52,118 bases of DNA. Origin: an uncultured Lachnospiraceae bacterium (GTDB lineage Bacteria; Bacillota; Clostridia; Lachnospirales; Lachnospiraceae). The stretch covers positions 1-52,118 of the forward strand of contig CALWGV010000082.1 of NCBI GenBank assembly GCA_944380185.1, read 5' to 3'. Made by a program: the position numbers and the translations under genes. Below are positions 23,166 to 32,312 of the stretch, piece by piece; within the stretch, counting starts at the first letter, position 1, and each line of letters starts with the position of its first letter. The notes under the pieces were generated by a model, which searched no databases, was not told the DNA's origin, and saw only the letters and a program-made list of their open reading frames with translations.

Positions 23166-25103
23166 GCCGCGCAGATCGGACAGAGAATCAGCTCCTCCGA
23201 TCAGAAACAGACTGTCATCTCGGTTTTTGTCGTCAAAGAGATGGTTGTATTGAAGCTCTTTGTAGAGCGCCAGATAAGACTGTAATTCGTCCGGAAGCTC
23301 AGAGTCGTCGGCGTCTACGCTGTAGGCGTAGAGGTTTCCATCGCCATCGATAATGTAGTTGGCAGTGACGGCAGGCATGACCTGGGCCATGGAGCTTAAA
23401 AATTTCTGATATTCTGAAGTGGAAAGGCCGGCAAATTCCATCAGATATGTACCCAGATAATTGGCCGACAGATTTACATCCTGCTTCTCTTCAATATCAA
23501 AATTGGCCCAGATCTTAAAGGGAGTCTGATAACGCAGCACGGTTTCCTCCAGAGTCAGGTTGGAGGGATCGATGCCCAGCACATCGTTGAAAAAACCAGT
23601 TTCCAGATTGGTGGGCTGGTGATCGCCGAACATAACGATAATGGTATCCTCATCTGCCTGCGAGAAATACTGAATCAGTTTTTCGTAGGCCCGGTCGGAC
23701 TGAGCGATCAGGGACAGATAGCTGTCGGCGTTGTGATAATCGCCTTCACCGTCAGTCACATGCACGTCAACGTTGAAATTGCTGTAATCCTTGCTGTATC
23801 CGCTGTGGTTCTGCATGGTGACGCCGAAGAGGAACAGAGGTTCATCCTCATCCTTCTCCTCGAAGAGATCGATGATCTTTTGGTACATGCCCCAATCGCT
23901 GACATAGGTGCGAAGGCGCTCGGCTCCGGCAAAATCATCGATGAAATAGGATTCATCAAAGCCCAGCGCATCGTAGACCAGCTCGCGGTCCCAGCCGGAA
24001 GCGTAGTAGGGGTGCATGGCGATGCTGCGGTAGCCCTGTTTATTCAGCACATCCACAAAAGAGGGGAGATCGGCGTCGATATACTGCTGGTAGGGCGTGG
24101 AACCTACCGGCAGAAAAGCCATGGTATCTCCGGTCAGAAATTCGAACTCGGAATTGGAGGTATTGCCTCCGATGATGGATACGTAGGCTGTTCCGCTGAT
24201 GGTGTTTTCCGTCAGGGAGCTGAAGAAGGGCATATATTCTTTATTGGTTTCGAAATCATTTACCACGGAGAGATCGGAAAAGGCCTCATTCATGATGACG
24301 ATAATGTTGGGCTGATCCGATGCGCCGTCTTTGTCCTGTATATTGTCCGTGCCGGTCTCACCGGAAGATACGGGGACGGCATCCTCGGAAAGAACATCTT
24401 CGGAGAGCACATCGGCCACTTCCGTGGAAAGTTCTTCGTCGTCATAGCCGGCCGGCTTGTCAATGGTCAGATAGCGGGTATTCATCAGATAGCTGACCAC
24501 AAAGCCGTTTTGATTGTAGGCATAGCCCTGGGTAAAAGCTTCGCGGTAGATACCCAGAGTGTTTTTGGCGCTGTCAGTCTGCAGATACATGACAAGGACG
24601 GCCATGGAGAGAATGCCGGCCGCTGCCGCAGCCAGCCTGGCCCTGCCGATGGACAGCCGCAGCCGGCAGCGCAGGGACAGCAAAATGAGAATCAGATAGC
24701 AGCCGCAGATGAGCAGTGCGCGGGGCGTCAGCTCGAAACTTTGGTTGTCCGCTACACTTACCGCCGTGCCGATGGAATAGATATCCCACGGCAGTATGGG
24801 CGAACCGCGAAAGGCCAGAACAAAATAGTTGAGAAGGCCTACGGCCATAACCAGAAAAGTGGCAAGGGCGCAGGCGCCGCTCAGATGTCCGATCAAAAAG
24901 AAGCAGATTCCGTAGAACAGAAGATATAACAGCCAGCTGAAGAGCTGCAGACCAAAATGGATGTCAGTGAAGGGGTTATGGATAAAAAGCTCCAGCAGGT
25001 AAAAGGACACTATGGGACACAGAACAAAGAAGGCCAGGGAGAATTTTTTGCCGAAGGGCTTAAATAAAACCTGACTGATCTTTTGCCGAATGGTTTCTTT
25101 CAT
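23151..25103 (-). CDS. LTA-synthase-family membrane sulfatase-fold phosphoglycerol transferase
   Basis: 650-aa envelope enzyme. Five membrane segments occupy about residues 15-205. A low-complexity acidic linker (about 230-268) follows, then an extracellular sulfatase-fold domain. Active-site elements fit the LtaS family: NEAFSDLSV (metal acid), T315 in GGNTSNSEFE (the Thr nucleophile, compare GKTSDAE of LtaS), GWDREL, and FGDHQP (metal Asp/His). It probably adds phosphoglycerol or similar groups to lipid-anchored or surface polymers. The ATG at 25103 is used, with GAGGAG upstream; GTG at 25115 overlaps that site. It has a strong minus-strand promoter at 25197-25225. Other phosphoethanolamine-type substrates cannot be excluded. 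Confidence 0.88.
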   Translation of the reverse strand: MKETIRQKISQVLFKPFGKKFSLAFFVLCPIVSFYLLELFIHNPFTDIHFGLQLFSWLLYLLFYGICFFLIGHLSGACALATFLVMAVGLLNYFVLAFRGSPILPWDIYSIGTAVSVADNQSFELTPRALLICGCYLILILLSLRCRLRLSIGRARLAAAAAGILSMAVLVMYLQTDSAKNTLGIYREAFTQGYAYNQNGFVVSYLMNTRYLTIDKPAGYDDEELSTEVADVLSEDVLSEDAVPVSSGETGTDNIQDKDGASDQPNIIVIMNEAFSDLSVVNDFETNKEYMPFFSSLTENTISGTAYVSIIGGNTSNSEFEFLTGDTMAFLPVGSTPYQQYIDADLPSFVDVLNKQGYRSIAMHPYYASGWDRELVYDALGFDESYFIDDFAGAERLRTYVSDWGMYQKIIDLFEEKDEDEPLFLFGVTMQNHSGYSKDYSNFNVDVHVTDGEGDYHNADSYLSLIAQSDRAYEKLIQYFSQADEDTIIVMFGDHQPTNLETGFFNDVLGIDPSNLTLEETVLRYQTPFKIWANFDIEEKQDVNLSANYLGTYLMEFAGLSTSEYQKFLSSMAQVMPAVTANYIIDGDGNLYAYSVDADDSELPDELQSYLALYKELQYNHLFDDKNRDDSLFLIGGADSLSDLRGGDGE

Positions 25104-25196
25104 TTTAATACTCACTCCTCGATGGCAGAGGGCAGGAGCTGCCGGGCGGGCAAACCTCCAACCTTAAATATCGGATATAATGTTGATTTATTTTAC

Positions 25197-25225
25197 AATA
25201 TATTAACGAAAATTTCACCTGTCAA
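25197..25225 (-). promoter_or_regulatory. promoter of the LTA-synthase-like gene
   Basis: On the minus strand TTGACA (complement at 25220-25225), 17-base spacer and TATATT (25197-25202), about 95 bases before the start codon. Confidence 0.72.
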
Positions 25226-25367
25226 ATGCTGAAAAATATGTGAAGAAAATGTGATAGATTTTTTTAAGAAGGGCAAAAAGGGAAAATGGGACTTTCTTTC
25301 CCTGTCCGGATGTGATATAAAAGAGGGGTACGCCCCTGTACAAGCAAATGAAGTGAGGAGAGAAAAA

Positions 25368-26576
25368 ATGAAACGTAAATGGTTGGGAATCGCTTTGGCG
25401 ATGATTTTGCTCTTATCGATGACAGCCTGCAGCACGTCCGGCGATGAGACCGGAGCTGCAACGGATGCCGCCCAGACGGACGCTGCCGGGGAGACACAGG
25501 AGAGCACGCGGGCGGAGGGAAATCAGGTGGCGCAGCTGCCGGACTATGTGGCCTCCGATTATGTGACGCTGGACAGCTATACCGGCATCGAGGTGGAGGT
25601 TCAGGACGGTACGGTCACCGATGAGGAGTTTGATACGGCCGTCAACATGCTTCTGGAGGAATATGCCACCACGGAGCAGATTACGGACCGGGTGACGGAG
25701 GAAGGCGATACCATCAATTTTGATTACAGCGGCAGCGTGGACGGCGTGGCTTTTGACGGCGGTACTGCTACCGGCCAGACGGCTACCCTGGGAAACGGCG
25801 GCTGGATCGACGGTTTTGAGGAGGGCCTGATCGGCAAGCCCTGCGGCGAGGAGTTCACCATCGAGGCACAGTTTCCGGAGGATTATGCCAACAATGAGGA
25901 GCTGAGCGGCAAGACGGCTGAGTTTGTGATCTATATCAACTACATCGAGGGCGAAGAGATTGTGCCGGAGCTGACGGATGATTTTGTCAAGGGCCTGGAG
26001 GATTATACCTGCGGTACGGTAGAGGAATTCGAAACGGTCTACAGGGAGGAGCTGACGCAGCAGAAGACGGCTTACATGGAGAACCAGGCAAAGAATACCC
26101 TGTGGAATACCATCGTCAGCAGCGCTTCCTTCAGCGGATATCCGGAGGGGTATGTGGATGCCTATTCGGAGGATATACTGGCCAATGTGTCGGCTCAGGC
26201 AACGGTGTACGGCTATGATCTGGAGAACTTCGTGGAGATCCTGTTCGGCACTACCATGGAGGACTTCAATGTCATGGTGACCGAGCAGGCGGAAAATCAG
26301 GTAAAATCCGAGATGGTGCGCAATTACATCGCCGAGCGTGAGGGGATTACCGTGTCGGAGGAGGAATATCTGGCTGTGGTACAGCAGTACATGGATGCCT
26401 ACGGCTATACGGATATGACTACCTTTGTCAACGCTTATGGCGTGGATGTGGTAGAACAGCAGTGCAATTCGGACGCCCTGTTTAATAAAGTGGTACAGTT
26501 CTGCTATGACAATGCCGTCAAGATCCCGGTGACTACCGAGGCTGCCACGGAGGCGGAGACTGAGGCGGAGGGCTGA
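25368..26576 (+). CDS. extracytoplasmic PPIase lipoprotein, trigger-factor-like
   Basis: 402-aa lipoprotein. The signal peptide MKRKWLGIALAMILLLSMTAC ends in a lipobox with C21. A Thr/Glu-rich linker follows. Residues about 90-200 form an FKBP-type peptidyl-prolyl isomerase domain (GDTINFDYSGSVDGVAFDGG, GWIDGFEEGLIGKPCGE, FPEDYANNEELSGKTAEFVIYI). Residues about 205-390 form a helical region like the C-terminal chaperone domain of trigger factor, so it is a membrane-anchored relative of Tig, for folding secreted proteins. The ATG at 25368 with AGGAGAG upstream fits; a frame extending upstream lacks a signal. The aldose-epimerase gene starts 4 bases after the stop, so both may be co-transcribed. 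Confidence 0.88.
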   Translation: MKRKWLGIALAMILLLSMTACSTSGDETGAATDAAQTDAAGETQESTRAEGNQVAQLPDYVASDYVTLDSYTGIEVEVQDGTVTDEEFDTAVNMLLEEYATTEQITDRVTEEGDTINFDYSGSVDGVAFDGGTATGQTATLGNGGWIDGFEEGLIGKPCGEEFTIEAQFPEDYANNEELSGKTAEFVIYINYIEGEEIVPELTDDFVKGLEDYTCGTVEEFETVYREELTQQKTAYMENQAKNTLWNTIVSSASFSGYPEGYVDAYSEDILANVSAQATVYGYDLENFVEILFGTTMEDFNVMVTEQAENQVKSEMVRNYIAEREGITVSEEEYLAVVQQYMDAYGYTDMTTFVNAYGVDVVEQQCNSDALFNKVVQFCYDNAVKIPVTTEAATEAETEAEG

Positions 26577-26580
26577 TGAG

Positions 26581-27456
26581 ATGGCACTTACGGTTTTGAA
26601 AAATGACACGGTATCACTCACCGTTGATTCCTGCGGAGCAGAGATGATCTCCCTGAAGAACGCAGAGGGGAGAGAGTATCTGTGGAATGGGGATCCTCTG
26701 TATTGGAAGCGCCATGCACCGGTTCTCTTTCCTCTGGTGGGAAGCCTGAAAAATAAACAGTATCGTATCGGGGAAAAGACCTATCCCATGGGGCAGCACG
26801 GCTTTGCCCGCGATGTGGAGTTCGCGCTGGTTTCTGCTACGGACACGGAGTGCTGGTTCCAGCTGACCGAAAGCATGGCCAGTCTGACGGTATATCCTTA
26901 TGAATTTATCCTGGAAGTGGGATATCGTCTGGGCGACGGCTCTGTGGAGACCATCTGGAAGGTGAACAATCCGGCGTCGCGCCCCCTCCACTTTTCTCTG
27001 GGCGGCCATCCCGCCTTTGTCTGCCCCAGGACGCCCGGTGAACGCCAGTCGGATTACCGTCTGCGTTTCGACGCGGAAGGTCCCCTTGTCTCAGGCGTTA
27101 TCGGTGAAGGCGGACTTCTCAGTGATGCGGTGAAGAAAATCCAGCTTACCGAAGGGACGCTTCCCATCGACAGCCATCTCTTTGATGATGATGCGCTGAT
27201 TCTGGAGGGCGGCCAGGCTCACAAGGTGTCTCTGGTGGCCCCTGACGGGGAGGATTATGTGACGGTGAGCTTTGATGCTCCTCTCTTTGGCGTCTGGTCC
27301 TGCCCGGGCAGAGAAGCCCCCTTCGTCTGCATCGAGCCCTGGTACGGGCGGTGTGATGCGGCGGATTTTGACGGCGAGTGGAGTGAGAGAGCCTGGAGCA
27401 ATACGCTCGGTCCCGGGGAAACCTTTGAAGGCGGATTTACTGTGGAGATAAAATAA
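26581..27456 (+). CDS. aldose 1-epimerase family protein (LacX-like)
   Basis: 291-aa cytoplasmic sugar mutarotase of the galactose-mutarotase fold. Catalytic-type residues are visible: the first His in GQHGFARD, the second in LGGHPAF, and the Glu in VCIEPWYGRCDA. It is closest in style to LacX-type epimerases rather than full GalM. It begins 4 bases after the lipoprotein stop, using GGAGG inside the end of that gene. It is followed by a terminator. Its sugar is unknown, and the pairing with a PPIase has no obvious functional logic. Confidence 0.9.
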   Translation: MALTVLKNDTVSLTVDSCGAEMISLKNAEGREYLWNGDPLYWKRHAPVLFPLVGSLKNKQYRIGEKTYPMGQHGFARDVEFALVSATDTECWFQLTESMASLTVYPYEFILEVGYRLGDGSVETIWKVNNPASRPLHFSLGGHPAFVCPRTPGERQSDYRLRFDAEGPLVSGVIGEGGLLSDAVKKIQLTEGTLPIDSHLFDDDALILEGGQAHKVSLVAPDGEDYVTVSFDAPLFGVWSCPGREAPFVCIEPWYGRCDAADFDGEWSERAWSNTLGPGETFEGGFTVEIK

Positions 27457-27480
27457 AACAGAAGCGTGGAAGACGAAAAT

Positions 27481-27519
27481 GCCGTCAGCCAAATAAACAC
27501 TGGCCGGCGGCGTTTTTTT
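27481..27519 (+). terminator. intrinsic terminator after the epimerase
   Basis: GCCGTCAGCCA (27481-27491) pairs with TGGCCGGCGGC (27501-27511) with one wobble and one mismatch, followed by G and seven Ts. Confidence 0.8.
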
Positions 27520-27569
27520 CAGTGGTGCGCCTGGCGGTGTTCTGCCCGCCTCCAGAAAAACAAAACAAT

Positions 27570-27605
27570 AAAAAACACCGCAGAGCCGAAAGAGGATCTG
27601 CGGTG
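27570..27605 (-). terminator. intrinsic terminator after the small membrane protein
   Basis: On the minus strand CACCGCAG and CTGCGGTG (27576-27583 and 27598-27605) form a perfect 8-bp stem followed by at least five Ts. Confidence 0.82.
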
Positions 27606-27621
27606 CAGATGCTGAGAAAGA

Positions 27622-28107
27622 TTATTTCGCGGACTTGTTTTTGTTCTCTCCGTTTTTATCCTTCTTATCTTTTTTGAAGCGGGAGAAGAATCCCTTCTTT
27701 TTCTCGGGAGCCTTGATGGTCTGACCGCGGACACTCTTCACCTCGCGGATATAAATGCCGCTGACCACAACCTTAGCCTCCGTCTTTACCGGCAAAACCT
27801 CATAGGCTTTGTTGTCTGCAAGCATCACCATGATGCGGTTGCCTACTTTGGCTTTTACCACGGGAACCTTGGCCCTCCTGGCGTATTTTGGTGTCTGCGC
27901 CAATACTTGAGCAGGCAGGCCGGACTCCTTAAGGCGCATGATTTTTTTGTCGATAATCAGCATGGACACTGTCTGAGCCATCTGCTCCATCAGCTCTTCC
28001 TGCTCCACCTGCCGGCGCTGCAGCTTGCTCCCGACAAAGTATAAGGCAACGACAGCGATGAGTAGAACGACAATGATGCCGATTATTAAGTATGCCCACC
28101 ACGGCAT
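27622..28107 (-). CDS. single-pass membrane protein with cytoplasmic basic tail, unknown
   Basis: 161-aa protein I do not recognise by name. It has one N-terminal membrane segment (residues about 5-25), a short coiled helix (QRRQVEQEELMEQMAQ), a small beta-rich region (about 95-125, RIMVMLADNKAYEVLPV), and a Lys-rich C-terminus (KKKGFFSRFKKDKKDK). It probably sits at the membrane with the tail in the cytoplasm. The ATG at 28107 is chosen because GGAGG lies 8 bases upstream; an in-frame ATG at 28203 lacks a site. The gene is divergent from rpoB by 299 bases and has its own terminator. Confidence 0.75.
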   Translation of the reverse strand: MPWWAYLIIGIIVVLLIAVVALYFVGSKLQRRQVEQEELMEQMAQTVSMLIIDKKIMRLKESGLPAQVLAQTPKYARRAKVPVVKAKVGNRIMVMLADNKAYEVLPVKTEAKVVVSGIYIREVKSVRGQTIKAPEKKKGFFSRFKKDKKDKNGENKNKSAK

Positions 28108-28294
28108 GGCATATTCCTCCTTCTGCATAAGTCGGCAGTCCGCAGGGGTGTTCGGAAACTGCCTCATGTTGACGATTATAGCATCCATTTTTGAAACATG
28201 CAACTTGTTTTACATTTAGATTTGGAGGGAAGGTTTATGCAGTTGTAATATAACTTTCCCTGAATTATTCTGGAATTTTTTGTACATATTTTTA

Positions 28295-28373
28295 TTGACA
28301 GGCTTGAAAGTGCGTGATATTATGAAAAGTACACTATTGTGGTGTGGTATGCCATGGAAGAAATATGCCACAC
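28295..28373 (+). promoter_or_regulatory. rpoB promoter and leader hairpin
   Basis: TTGACA (28295-28300), 17-base spacer, TATTAT (28318-28323) start transcription near 28330. The leader then carries GTGTGGTAT (28342-28350) pairing with ATGCCACAC (28365-28373) with one wobble. No T tract follows, so it is not a classic terminator. Confidence 0.75.
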
Positions 28374-28406
28374 AGATTGAATATAGAAAACAGGGGTGAA
28401 ACGTCA

Positions 28407-31400
28407 ATGGAAAAAAGCAAAATCCGTCCGGTGCGCGCAGGCAAGAACGTGAGAATGAGCTTTTCGAGACGAAAAGAAGTCCTCGAAATGCCCAATTTGA
28501 TCGAGATCCAGAAAAACTCCTACCAGTGGTTTTTAGACGAAGGGCTTAAGGAGGTTTTCGATGATATCTCCCCTATAGCGGATTTCGGCGGCCATTTGAG
28601 CTTGGAATTTATCGATTTTACCTTATGCAGAGATGATGTAAAGTATACCATCGATGAATGCAAGGAGAGAGATGCCACCTATGCTGCTCCCTTGAAGGTA
28701 CGCGTAAGACTGATTAATAAAGAGACAGATGAAATCAATGAACATGAGATTTTTATGGGCGATCTGCCTCTGATGACAGATACGGGTTCCTTCGTGATCA
28801 ACGGAGCCGAGCGTGTCATTGTCAGCCAGTTGGTGCGTTCCCCCGGTATCTACTATGGGATCACCCATGACAAGCTGGGAAAGAAGCTGTATTCCTGCAC
28901 AGTGATTCCCAACCGCGGCGCGTGGCTGGAGTATGAGACGGATTCCAATGACGTGTTCTTTGTCCGCGTGGACCGTACCCGCAAGGTGCCGGTGACAGTG
29001 CTGATCCGTGCTCTGGGCTTTGGCACCAATGCGCAGATCAGGGAGATATTCGGCGATGAGCCCAAGATCGAGGCGAGTCTCGCCAAGGACCCGGCAGAGA
29101 ACTATCAGGATGGTCTGCTTGAACTCTATAAGAAGATCCGTCCCGGCGAGCCTCTCTCGGTGGACAGCGCCGAGAGCCTGCTCAACAGCATGTTTTTTGA
29201 TCCCAGAAGATATGATCTGGCTAAGGTGGGCCGTTATAAATTCAATAAAAAGCTGGCGTTCAAATATCGCCTGAAAAACAAGGTTCTGGCGGAGGACGTG
29301 GTAAACACCGAGACCGGAGAGGTCCTGGCGGAGGCCGGCACAGTGCTGACGCAGGCTATGGCCGCAAACATTCAGAATGCCGCTGTTCCCTACGTGATGA
29401 TTCAGGGGGAGACCCGCAATGTGAAGGTCCTCTCCAATATGATGGTAGATATGGGCGCCTATGTTTCCTTTGATCCTCAGGAGATCGGCGTCAAGGAGTT
29501 AGTGTATTATCCTGTGCTGAAGAAGATCCTGGAGGAGAACAGCACGGAGGAGGAGATAAAAGAGGCGGTTCACCGCAATCTCGGCGAGCTTATCCCCAAG
29601 CATATTACAAAGGAGGATATTTTGGCCTCCATCAACTACAATATGCATCTGGAGGAGGGCATCGGCAATTCCGATGACATCGATCATCTGGGCAATCGCC
29701 GGATCCGTGCGGTGGGCGAGCTTTTGCAGAATCAGTACCGCATCGGTCTGTCCCGTATGGAGAGAGTGGTTCGCGAGCGCATGACCACCCAGGACATTGA
29801 GGGCATTTCGCCGCAGTCTCTGATCAATATCAAGCCGGTAACCGCTGCCGTCAAGGAGTTCTTCGGAAGCTCTCAGCTGTCCCAGTTTATGGACCAGAAC
29901 AATCCTCTGTCCGAGCTGACCCATAAGAGACGTCTGTCTGCTCTGGGCCCCGGCGGTCTGTCCCGTGACCGCGCCGGATTTGAGGTCCGCGACGTGCACT
30001 ACTCCCACTATGGACGCATGTGTCCCATTGAGACCCCGGAAGGTCCCAATATCGGTCTGATCAACTCTCTGGCCTGCTACGCCAGAGTCAATGAGTACGG
30101 CTTTGTGGAAGCCCCCTATCGTGTGGTGGATAAGACAGATCCAAAGAATCCCGTTGTCACCGATGAGGTGATTTACCTGACCGCTGACGAGGAAGATAAC
30201 TATATCGTGGCCCAGGCTAACGAAGCGCTGGACGAGGAAGGACATTTTGTCCGCAACAATGTATCCGGACGTTTCCGCGAGGAGACCTCCGAATTCCAGA
30301 AGAGCAAGATCGATCTGATGGACGTTTCCCCTAAGATGGTGTTTTCAGTGGCTACGGCCATGATTCCTTTCCTGGAGAACGACGATGCCAACCGTGCTCT
30401 GATGGGTTCCAACATGCAGCGTCAGGCCGTGCCGCTTCTGACTACCGAGGCCCCTGTGGTGGGAACCGGTATTGAGTACAAGGCGGCGGTGGACTCCGGC
30501 GTCTGCGTCATCGCCAGAAACGACGGCGTGGTGGAGCGCTGCTCTTCCAATGAGATCATCGTCCGCACCGATGCCGGCGCGAGAGATGTCTACCATCTGA
30601 CCAAGTTTAAGAGAAGCAACCAGAATAACTGCTACAATCAGAGACCCATCGTCTATAAGGGCGATAAGGTAAAGGCCGGTGATGTGATCGCCGATGGTCC
30701 TTCCACCTGCGGCGGAGAGATTGCTCTGGGCAAAAACCCTCTGATTGGCTTTATGACCTGGGAGGGCTACAATTACGAGGACGCCGTTCTGCTCAGCGAG
30801 CGCATGGTGCAGGACGATGTCTATACCTCGATCCATATCGAGGAGTATGAAGCCGAAGCCCGCGACACCAAGCTGGGACCGGAGGAGATCACCCGGGATG
30901 TGCCCGGCGTGGGCGATGACGCCCTGAAGGATCTGGATGACCGCGGCATCATCCGCATTGGAGCGGAGGTACGTGCGGGCGATATCCTGGTGGGCAAGGT
31001 GACCCCCAAGGGAGAGACCGAGCTGACGGCTGAGGAGCGGCTGCTGCGCGCCATTTTTGGCGAGAAAGCCCGCGAGGTTCGCGATACATCTCTGAAGGTG
31101 CCTCACGGCTCCTACGGCATCGTGGTGGACGCCAAGGTTTTTACCCGCGAGAACGGCGACGAGCTGAGCCCCGGCGTCAATGAGACCGTGCGCATCTATA
31201 TTGCGCAGAAGAGAAAAATCTCCGTGGGCGACAAGATGGCAGGCCGTCACGGCAACAAGGGTGTGGTTTCCCGCGTGCTGCCTGTGGAGGATATGCCTTA
31301 TCTGCCCAATGGACGTCCGCTGGACATTGTGCTGAATCCTCTGGGCGTGCCTTCCCGTATGAATATCGGGCAGGTGTTGGAGATCCATCTGAGCCTGGCC

Positions 31401-32297
31401 TCCATGGCCCTGGGCTTTAACGCCTCCACCCCCGTATTTGACGGCGCGGATGAGAATGATATCCAGGATACCCTGGAGATGGCCAATGACTATGTAAATG
31501 GAACCTGGGAGGATTTCCAGGAGAAATATAAAGATATCGTGCGTCCCGAGGTCATGGAGTATCTGGGCAGCCATCTGGAGCATAGAAAGCTCTGGAAGGG
31601 CGTGGAGATCCGCAGGGACGGCAAGGTGCGTCTGCGCGACGGCCGGACCGGTGAATTCTTTGACAGTCCGGTTACCATCGGCCACATGCACTACCTGAAG
31701 CTTCATCACCTGGTAGACGACAAGATCCATGCTCGTTCCACCGGTCCCTACTCCCTGGTGACGCAGCAGCCTCTGGGCGGCAAGGCTCAGTTCGGCGGAC
31801 AGCGCTTCGGTGAGATGGAGGTGTGGGCTCTGGAGGCATACGGCGCGGCCTATACGCTGCAGGAGATCCTGACGGTGAAGTCCGATGATGTGGTGGGCCG
31901 TGTGAAGACCTATGAGGCCATCATCAAGGGCGAGAACATCCCCGAGGCCGGAATCCCCGAGTCCTTCAAGGTGCTCCTTAAGGAACTGCAGGCTCTGGGA
32001 CTGGATGTACGCCTGCTGCGCGATGACAATACCGAGGTAGAGCTCAAGGAGTCCAGTGAGATGGAGGATACCGACATCAAGGCAATCCTCAACGACAAGC
32101 ACTTCGGCAATTACGACGAAGATCTGAACAGCATGGGCTATCAGAAACAGGAATTTAATAATAATGAAGAGCTGGTCAATGTAAATGAGAGCTCTGATTC
32201 GGATGCGGATTACGACGACTACACGGATGACTACAGCGATGATTACCGCGACGACTACAGCAGCGATTACAGCGATGACTATAGTGACGAGGAGTAA
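28407..32297 (+). CDS. rpoB: RNA polymerase beta subunit
   Basis: 1296-aa beta subunit of RNA polymerase. The rifampicin-pocket region (about residues 488-515, [26 protein letters not shown]) has the Asp, His and Ser of the sensitive form. [12 protein letters not shown] and the C-terminal [17 protein letters not shown] are intact. The ATG at 28407 is used because GGGGTGA precedes it and [19 protein letters not shown] matches family starts. The C-terminus ends in an acidic tail with seven YxDD-type repeats (32211-32294), not part of the conserved core. rpoC follows after 15 bases. Unusually, no rplJL genes precede it; a membrane-protein gene is divergent instead. Confidence 0.98.
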   Translation: MEKSKIRPVRAGKNVRMSFSRRKEVLEMPNLIEIQKNSYQWFLDEGLKEVFDDISPIADFGGHLSLEFIDFTLCRDDVKYTIDECKERDATYAAPLKVRVRLINKETDEINEHEIFMGDLPLMTDTGSFVINGAERVIVSQLVRSPGIYYGITHDKLGKKLYSCTVIPNRGAWLEYETDSNDVFFVRVDRTRKVPVTVLIRALGFGTNAQIREIFGDEPKIEASLAKDPAENYQDGLLELYKKIRPGEPLSVDSAESLLNSMFFDPRRYDLAKVGRYKFNKKLAFKYRLKNKVLAEDVVNTETGEVLAEAGTVLTQAMAANIQNAAVPYVMIQGETRNVKVLSNMMVDMGAYVSFDPQEIGVKELVYYPVLKKILEENSTEEEIKEAVHRNLGELIPKHITKEDILASINYNMHLEEGIGNSDDIDHLGNRRIRAVGELLQNQYRIGLSRMERVVRERMTTQDIEGISPQSLINIKPVTAAVKEFFGSSQLSQFMDQNNPLSELTHKRRLSALGPGGLSRDRAGFEVRDVHYSHYGRMCPIETPEGPNIGLINSLACYARVNEYGFVEAPYRVVDKTDPKNPVVTDEVIYLTADEEDNYIVAQANEALDEEGHFVRNNVSGRFREETSEFQKSKIDLMDVSPKMVFSVATAMIPFLENDDANRALMGSNMQRQAVPLLTTEAPVVGTGIEYKAAVDSGVCVIARNDGVVERCSSNEIIVRTDAGARDVYHLTKFKRSNQNNCYNQRPIVYKGDKVKAGDVIADGPSTCGGEIALGKNPLIGFMTWEGYNYEDAVLLSERMVQDDVYTSIHIEEYEAEARDTKLGPEEITRDVPGVGDDALKDLDDRGIIRIGAEVRAGDILVGKVTPKGETELTAEERLLRAIFGEKAREVRDTSLKVPHGSYGIVVDAKVFTRENGDELSPGVNETVRIYIAQKRKISVGDKMAGRHGNKGVVSRVLPVEDMPYLPNGRPLDIVLNPLGVPSRMNIGQVLEIHLSLASMALGFNASTPVFDGADENDIQDTLEMANDYVNGTWEDFQEKYKDIVRPEVMEYLGSHLEHRKLWKGVEIRRDGKVRLRDGRTGEFFDSPVTIGHMHYLKLHHLVDDKIHARSTGPYSLVTQQPLGGKAQFGGQRFGEMEVWALEAYGAAYTLQEILTVKSDDVVGRVKTYEAIIKGENIPEAGIPESFKVLLKELQALGLDVRLLRDDNTEVELKESSEMEDTDIKAILNDKHFGNYDEDLNSMGYQKQEFNNNEELVNVNESSDSDADYDDYTDDYSDDYRDDYSSDYSDDYSDEE
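32211..32294 (+). repeat. 12-base repeat encoding YxDD units at the RpoB C-terminus
   Basis: Seven imperfect 12-base units encode [23 protein letters not shown] and YSDEE just before the stop. The tail is highly acidic and probably disordered. Confidence 0.85.
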
Positions 32298-32312
32298 GAA
32301 AGGAGTAGAGAC

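Noticed and set aside
28342-28373. rpoB leader hairpin as a ribosomal-protein binding site
   Set aside because: The stem is short with one wobble and no known L10-type motif, so no function was assigned.
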